From the NCBI GenBank assembly GCA_014529385.2, contig CM043959.1, positions 8,459,526-8,523,525 on the forward strand: 64,000 bases of DNA. Reading direction: 5' to 3'. Below, piece after piece: positions 57,820 to 64,000 of the stretch. This DNA comes from Adiantum capillus-veneris (Eukaryota > Streptophyta > Polypodiopsida > Polypodiales > Pteridaceae). A model generated the notes under the pieces. The model ran no database searches. It was not told where the DNA came from and worked only from the letters and a program-made list of their open reading frames with translations. Numbering within the stretch: position 1 is the stretch's first letter; the number at the start of each line of letters is the position of its first letter. A program made the position numbers and the translations under genes.

Positions 57820-60315
57820 TAAACTGTGTGAAAAAACGGGTCCTATTTTTGGCAACTATACCACTCTAAACTTCCTTTTTGTGAGGTTTAGATGGCTAGA
57901 GGTTAGGCCTTCATAGTTCTCAACATGTTTTGATTCTTGTAGGGAGAGCTAAGTGTTAAAATTGAAAGTTATGACCAATTTACAAGAATTGCATAATCCT
58001 TTTTTTTGGCCAAAATTAGCACTTTTATGATTTTTTTGGTGGCTTTCTTGATATCCAAATTCAATTTTGATTGTGTAAGTGTAATGTATAACATAAAGAT
58101 AATCTTCCTTGAGTTTTGGGGGACCTAATATGCTATATAGCATAGTATATGATGATGGTTGAGTTTTTTGATTGTTGCTGAAGAATACGATACATTTTAG
58201 AGTAGCAAGTATAACTTTCTCAATATTGCTAGTTTCTTAGGAAAATTGTGTGTATTTTGTAGGTAGTAACCATATCTAATCATAGACTACAAACTTGGCT
58301 GGATATTGAGTAGTTTCTATGGGTTTCTAGAGGTCACAATGCTAAACCCAGTTTTTTCATGTTTGCTGTATTTAGCACTTTATCATTTCCCCCAAGGTTC
58401 CAATTGTAAGAGATTCATTATCCTTTTGACATGCTCCATGGCTCCTTTTGAATCCAGAGGCCCAAAGGGAACTAAGAAAACATGTATATAGTATTTGTAT
58501 TGAGCGTGACTATAGAAACTTGGATGATAGGTCCCCAGAATCGCAAAAATGCAACTTTTTTGTACCTATTTTTTTTGCCCAAAAAGAAATTAGTGAGGTT
58601 AAAGCAACCAGATGTTTTGGTCACCAACCCATTGAAGTTAACGGGGCATTTTATCTCATGTCCTACAAAAATCTCCACTCTTATTTATATGCAATCAACC
58701 GTAAGAAATTGTTGTTTTGGGCAAAATGCATTGGTCCATCAACTTTGGAGGCTTCTAGTGACCAAGGGATTAGAAAAATTACAAGTTTCTCATTTTTTCC
58801 ATATGTAGTAGTTATTGAACTATAAACTCATGAAAGGATTTTTCAAAATGAGTCGATCTAATATGGTTTTGGAATTTTTTCCCAAAACCGTGAAAGGACA
58901 CTTTTATGTCCTGTTAGGTTACCATTCTAGTGTTAACATATAGTCTTGTGAGACAGAACATTGCAAGCATTGTTTGATTTTCAGGTTGAGTCCTTCCAAA
59001 TTCAAAATAATCTTCCATTGCCTCAATTCAAACCTTGACATCATGTTCTATATTAGCCCCTTTTCCTTGAAGTAAACTGTATTGTACAAAGAAGTAGATG
59101 GTACTGAGGGATCAAATATTCATGTGATCGTGTGAAATTTCTTATGATCAAAATTTTTATAATCACATTCACATAATTAAAAAAAAGATGATAAGTGGTG
59201 ATTTGAAAACCCACCAAAATCCCACCAAGGTATGTGTTTTTTTTTACAAGCTTACTAGGAAACTATGTGAACCCTATACTGAGCTCGTTAAGAAATGGAA
59301 AAATGCTAGCAAGCTTACCAAATTGGATGATTTCTATAGGTTAAGGAGAAGTCATGTGAATATTTAACATGATCACATAATCTGAAAGTGATCACTTAAC
59401 GCTATTAATGTGTTCACATGTTTGTGAACATGTTAATGAAATCCCTGATGGTACCTATGCAATAGTACACTTATTATAACTTAAGACTCATTATAATATT
59501 AAGTAATTAACTTCAACAACTCAAGACAAAAACTTGAGTCCCCATTATTTCACTTAATCCAAGGTAACACACGTTTATATATTGAAGATATATACAAAAG
59601 TTGGTCTCTCTCAGATCTATCATGACATATACAACGGTTAACTTTGCTAAAAGCTAGATAATTCTCAGAGTCAAATTCCTGAGAACATTGTGGTACAATC
59701 AATAAGTGTTTTCAAGTAAGTTTTTACAATTCATTGTTTCATTCGAGTAGTAGCTCTTGTATGCATCTTTAGAGGATTATAAAATACAAGCCTCTTATTT
59801 TGGAAAAAAATATCAGGTAAAGAAATGGGTTTGATCTTGTAACTAGGGATCACTTTGACCACTTGATTGAAGACCCATTTGTTTAAAGTCATCCCAAAGC
59901 CATCTTAAGAGATAACAACATAGTCATCCATAGTAGTACTAAGGAAGTAGTAAAGCTAGATAACTCATCTCAGCTCTTCTCCCCATTGAAGAAAAGACAT
60001 CCGAGATTCTTTACATTGATGTAGAAGATGCCACCTTCATAGTCTCTCGAAATATCCCATTCCTTTGAATTCTTGTTGATGGAGAAGAGAAAGCCTTCAT
60101 CAAAATATTTTGTGTGTTGCAACAAAAAACTAAAGTTTAAAGAGAAACAAGTCTCCAAGAACATTATTTTAAAGGTCTTGAACTTCAAATATTCAGTGTC
60201 GGCATCTTCTTGGAACATCCAGGCTAGTAAGTTCTTGAACTTGAGCTTCCAATTGTCATTTTCATGTTTTTATTTCAAATTTTCAAAATATTGGATTTCA
60301 AAGTTCCTAACATAG
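57820..60315. other. AT-rich DNA without recognisable genes
   Basis: About 2.5 kb of AT-rich sequence. Frames of 108-125 codons at 58448-58825 overlap one another on the plus strand and show no motif. Nothing is supported as a gene or element. Confidence 0.4.
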
Positions 60316-60345
60316 GCTTTGATACCACATGTGAGGTCCCGCTCC
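60316..60345 (-). promoter_or_regulatory. Possible PBS and LTR start (minus strand)
   Basis: The complement of 60316-60327 is TGGTATCAAAGC, the same initiator-Met-type PBS as at 31941, and TGTGAGGTCCC follows from 60330. No second LTR copy or pol was found, so this rests on the PBS word alone. Confidence 0.3.
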
Positions 60346-61490
60346 CATCACATATCGCTTGGCAACTAGAGGGTACTTTATAGATCACTAGGCCCTAATT
60401 AATGAAAAAAAAACATAGTCAAGATAGTACCAATTCCAATGGATAGGATGCTGTCACAAGGTAACTTGATCCTAATCCATTAGATATGTTTCCTAGTCTT
60501 GTCTTCTAGGGGAAGGATAATCTCTTACAAATATTTAAACATTCTTAGATCTCATCTTCCAAAATAGAGAAACTGAAATTCCTTTTTTCCCATATCTTTG
60601 AGAGGCATGAATCATTTGATATTTCTCAACTCTTGGAGCAATGATGTTCTAATTTTACTTTTTCTAAAAAATAGGGAGTGGAGAGTTTCCCGACTAATCG
60701 AGACCACCCGTCCATTGACATGTCAACCTGAGCCAGTCCCCACTTTCCACCCCACACTCAGACTTTAATCTTGTTTCCTAATTACTAACACATGGTTGTT
60801 CATAACACATAGTTATTTTATTAAAGTTCCTATTACAAGTTCATATAATTAGCCATTCAAACAATAAAAAGTCGGCACCAAGACAATCTTTCCTAGGGAA
60901 AAATTAACATACAACACTACTTCATATTTTTTCCAATACTCCAAAATCGTAGAGACTTCTTTCGGTGGATGTTCACTCCACCCGTTGTCATTGGTTTCCC
61001 ATACAACCAGAAAGTATTGACTCCTAGAGTAGCCCCCGGGATGAGTCACATCATATGTTCATATAAATAAACTAAGATGCCTCATAGAAATGCACGTCTC
61101 TTGTGAAAAATGTGAGCTATCTCACTATGATGAAAGGGGAGTTTAGATTAAATCAATATTGGAATAAAATTAAGTAAAGTTGACAAAGTCCATACTAAGA
61201 AAACATTCTTTCCTACATCAAAAATTATATCATTGAATATATCCATCCTAATAATTCAAACTTAGGAAAATAACAAGTTGAAATGATGTAGTCTCCAATT
61301 GGGAGCGACCCAATATTTTTAGGGTAATTTTTCCTTCCTAATTACTCATGATACATCAAAAATCAAATAGATAAAAAGTATTCCTACCTTCTCATGAGGG
61401 ATATCATTGCTTCGGGAGATGATTGACAATTCTTCATTCATAGAGGCCTTTACTTTTCCTTTTGCATACTGGTTCTAGCCTCGTGATCCT
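60346..61490. other. No gene recognised; one coding-like stretch
   Basis: The minus-strand frame 61049-60849 (SQYFLVVWETNDNGWSEHPP and on) reads like real protein but I cannot assign it. Confidence 0.35.
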
Positions 61491-61498
61491 GGCCATAT

Positions 61499-62420
61499 TC
61501 ATGGATGACCATGGTGTAAACAGATTGCACATCGACTACTATTTTGCCTTAAGAAAATAAAACAAACTAAATGATAATAATGACCACATGTCAATGTATA
61601 ATATCCACTCCATCCATCAAAATTCTTGTAGCAAACTGGACATTGGGAAGATGAGGATGCATCTGAAGTAGACGAGGGGACCAAATCTGGATGCATGACA
61701 AGGTGGCTAATGTGTGTCCCTAATTGTACAACTGCTGGATTCACTCATTGTGTTAGATTTTGAACGTCCTGGCTTAAGCGATGAATGCTTTTCTCCATCC
61801 GGACTTGTGAGGGTTGGGGTGTCAGGGTGGCTATAGAAAGCTGTGTTATTTCTGCATCTTTCTCTGTCAATTGTGTCGTGTAAATATCTTTCTCTCTTTA
61901 ACTATAGATCAGTGCCTTCCACTATAAATGCCAGCTCATCTCGGGTGAAAGTGACACAACTCTTCCTGAAATCATGAGTGGCAACAGTTGTCTCCTTTGA
62001 CAAGAAGTCTACTGGTCGTTGTTGCACAAAGTGAACATATAACATTTTTGCAAAATACAGTGCACAATTTGCATTGTGCAAGGGATGGCCATAAACCTCC
62101 AAATAAATCCTCTCAGCGTTTTCTTTGATCGCATCATGATTACACTTCGAAACCTTCCACCCTCCTTTCTTGATCTCTGCGTCCTCACATGGCCATATTG
62201 TCTTGATCATGTCCGAGGCTTTGTCACTTCTTTATTGATCTCTTTCCATTGCATGTGGTTTGGATTTGCCTATTTTGAGAGTTGTCGAGCAGTACATGTC
62301 GCTTGTTGTGCCAACATGCCATGTTCCAGAGACTTCATGTGCTAAAATACATTAACAGTCGCTTGTTGTTGATCATCGGGCAGTGATTGGGTGCCACTAT
62401 CTTGTTCTGCATCGGCCATT
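61499..62420 (-). pseudogene. Coiled-coil RING-finger protein relic
   Basis: On the minus strand a start MADAEQDSGTQSLPDDQQQ (62418) is followed by two in-frame stops, a frame change near 62210, an unassigned middle region (YLEVYGHPLHNANCALYFAK), another stop near 61902, a short coiled coil (EKDAEITQLS), another stop near 61745, and a RING-H2 finger at the end: CPVC, about 13 residues, CGHYYHLVC, then CAIC, giving C3H2C3 spacing. RING fingers usually recruit E2 ubiquitin-conjugating enzymes. The stops argue for a pseudogene unless they lie in unrecognised introns. It lies ~460 bases downstream of the kinase relic on the same strand. Confidence 0.6.
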
Positions 62421-62884
62421 TTCTCTTAGAGATGTAATCAACAAATAGATCAATATTCAATATCATTGGCAAAGATATATTCTCACGATTCAACAATCTC
62501 ACAGATGTAGAATATAACAACTTCTCGTTCACTAGAAAATACCGCGGAATCCATTAAATCAAACCACAAAAAATGCGGCTAATTGAACCACAAGGCAAAT
62601 TTGAAATACTGACACTCAACATGACAAAATTTAAATGACTAAAGATAATTAACTCAATTAGGTAAACCACTTCAAACCAGATAATTCACTTCAATAAAAA
62701 TTAGGATATCCTGGACAAGACATATGTATATCACAGAAATGGCTCAATCGGATAAAATGATGGTGCAAGTTCAACAAGGGACGTTGGACAGGGTTAGGGT
62801 CTGTCTTTAAATGTTCTTTTAAAAATATCAACACGTTGGAAGCATTTCTTCTTTTTTCCCGCTCTTTTAACAATCTACTTTAAT
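62421..62884. other. Spacer between kinase and RING relics
   Basis: AT-rich, no convincing coding. It could be an intron if the two relics were one gene; I cannot show this. Confidence 0.35.
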
Positions 62885-63960
62885 TCAAATAGCCCTCATA
62901 ACATCTTCGTCCGGGTGGTGAAAAACTTCTTCTAGAAAGTAAACTTTTCTGGATGCACTCCAAAAATTTTCCAGCATGTCGAATAGGTATCCCAATGTAT
63001 AAATGTCACTCGCTTTCGTGTATGTATTTGTGCACTGTGGATTGTATAGTTCAGGAGCAATCCACGATCGCTTAGCCATCTCATTATTCCTTGCTCTCTG
63101 TGCATCCAAAACTGTAGAGTTTGACTGTGCGCATGGATACAGATAATTAATTATTGCATGCTTAGTTTGTGTTCTTAGCATCATACCCCAATCAATGATG
63201 CCGACGCGGGGTTTATTGGCACGAGTAAAGTCCAACATTATATTGAACGGGTGCAGGTCAATGTGCACTATACCGGGCGAGTGGACAGCTGCAACACCGT
63301 CGATTAAGGCGTGACAAATGGCTGGCATCTGATCGATCACTGCTTTGATCCGCACTGTGGCTATCTCTTGGACAGGAAGATTTGCTACAGGCAATTACCT
63401 CGAGCCGTATTGTAGCCTGTGCATGTGTCATTTGAGCAATCTATGAGCGAATGGTAAGCGGCACATCATGTCGCCCACGGTACCCCCATTGTAGTATGGG
63501 AATATTGTGATCCAAGAAGCGTCGGTAGTAAACCCAATGCACCTTCCAATGGAGGGGTGAAGCGTTTACATTCCTTGCTCTGTCTGAAAGCTGTCAAATT
63601 TTTCCTCACTCCGTCCCTTGTAACATTTTCCCACATATGTAATGTCGTATGGAAAAAAGAGATACCTTTGATGGTGTACAATGTGCACACACCGAAGGAG
63701 CCTGCTCCAATCCTCATACCTTCTACCAAGGCTTCATCAAGGATGCCAACAAGATGAGCGTACTTTGCATTCAAAGCCGTGCACATGATTGTGACGGTGC
63801 CGCTCGCATCGGATCAACCCCCAAAGCTACTTGCACATCTTGGGCCGTCTTCAATCTCTTGGTTAAGGCTGCTTGGTCCTGCGCTTTCACACGCTTCATC
63901 TTTACCTTCTGTTCTATCCACAATTTATCCCAGAGCTCTAATTTTGACATGTCGTAGGCA
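62885..63960 (-). pseudogene. Protein kinase relic with N-terminal coiled coil
   Basis: Minus-strand order: a basic helical segment (MSKLELWDKLWIEQKVKMKR, about 63955-63800), a frame change, the kinase glycine loop RIGAGSFGVC (near 63710), a second frame change, a hinge-like FPYYNGGTVGDMM (near 63490), two stops, then an open C-lobe (63394-62885). The C-lobe has GIVHIDLHPFNIML (HRD as HID, catalytic Asp and the following Asn kept), IIDWGM (DFG as DWG), RSWIAPEL (APE) and ASDIYTLGYLF. No clear VAIK lysine follows the glycine loop. Two frame changes and two stops mean no complete kinase is encoded here. Family not assigned beyond eukaryotic Ser/Thr-type kinase fold. Confidence 0.72.
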
Positions 63961-64000
63961 AGTGGGATATCTTCCTTTAAGTCTCTTCAAATACTTTCAT

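Noticed and set aside
58448-58825. 125-codon and 108-codon plus frames in AT-rich DNA
   Set aside because: They overlap in different frames, are rich in Phe/Lys/Asn as expected from base composition, and match nothing recognised.

Overview
The window looks like nuclear DNA of a land plant, most plausibly a seed-free vascular plant such as a homosporous fern. The reasons are dense nested LTR retrotransposons of the plant Ty1/copia and Ty3/gypsy kinds with plant-type primer-binding sites, remnants of PLS-class pentatricopeptide (PPR) genes on both strands, NLR-type leucine-rich-repeat fragments, and very long (AG)n/(TC)n and (AC)n microsatellites. The species is inference. I found no intact host gene. 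Almost everything recognisable is a mobile element or a broken gene.

Layout, left to right. 1-11827 is a composite gypsy array: the broken gag-pol of element A, an LTR, element B with no pol but an intact 788-codon ORF, and a second LTR. It sits in the leader of an older minus-strand LTR element (11828-12560). 12560-18010 is mostly unrecognised DNA, with a decayed satellite of ~285-bp units that keeps a 20-bp palindromic box (15580-17140). 18016-23492 is a complete young copia element with identical 143-bp LTRs and a CACGG target duplication; it sits inside a gypsy reading-frame remnant (17930-18015 and 23493-24680). 26626-32228 is a degenerate minus-strand copia element with both LTRs.

32833-37976 is a tandem array of ~1.15-kb units. 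Each full unit carries one 207-bp LRR-encoding segment and a (TC)n(AC)n tract. 37977-47930 holds PPR remnants, a hAT-like non-autonomous element next to a 93-bp foldback, a Harbinger-like MITE and several microsatellites. 47940-54110 combines a LINE fragment, very large (GA)n/(TC)n tracts and a minus-strand LTR element that inserted into one of those tracts and carries long non-pol reading frames. 54510-57819 is the 5' half of a minus-strand copia element. 57820-61490 is AT-rich and mostly unrecognised. 61499-63960 holds broken minus-strand protein-kinase and coiled-coil/RING-finger sequences.

The parts do not form a pathway. The relationships worth reading are between elements: A (pol) and B (no pol) share LTR and PPT sequence, the young copia element lies inside a gypsy remnant, and an LTR element lies inside a microsatellite. 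The best candidates for something undescribed are the 788-aa acidic ORF of element B, the palindrome-box satellite, the LRR-segment array, and the long non-pol ORF of the 49163-53112 element.
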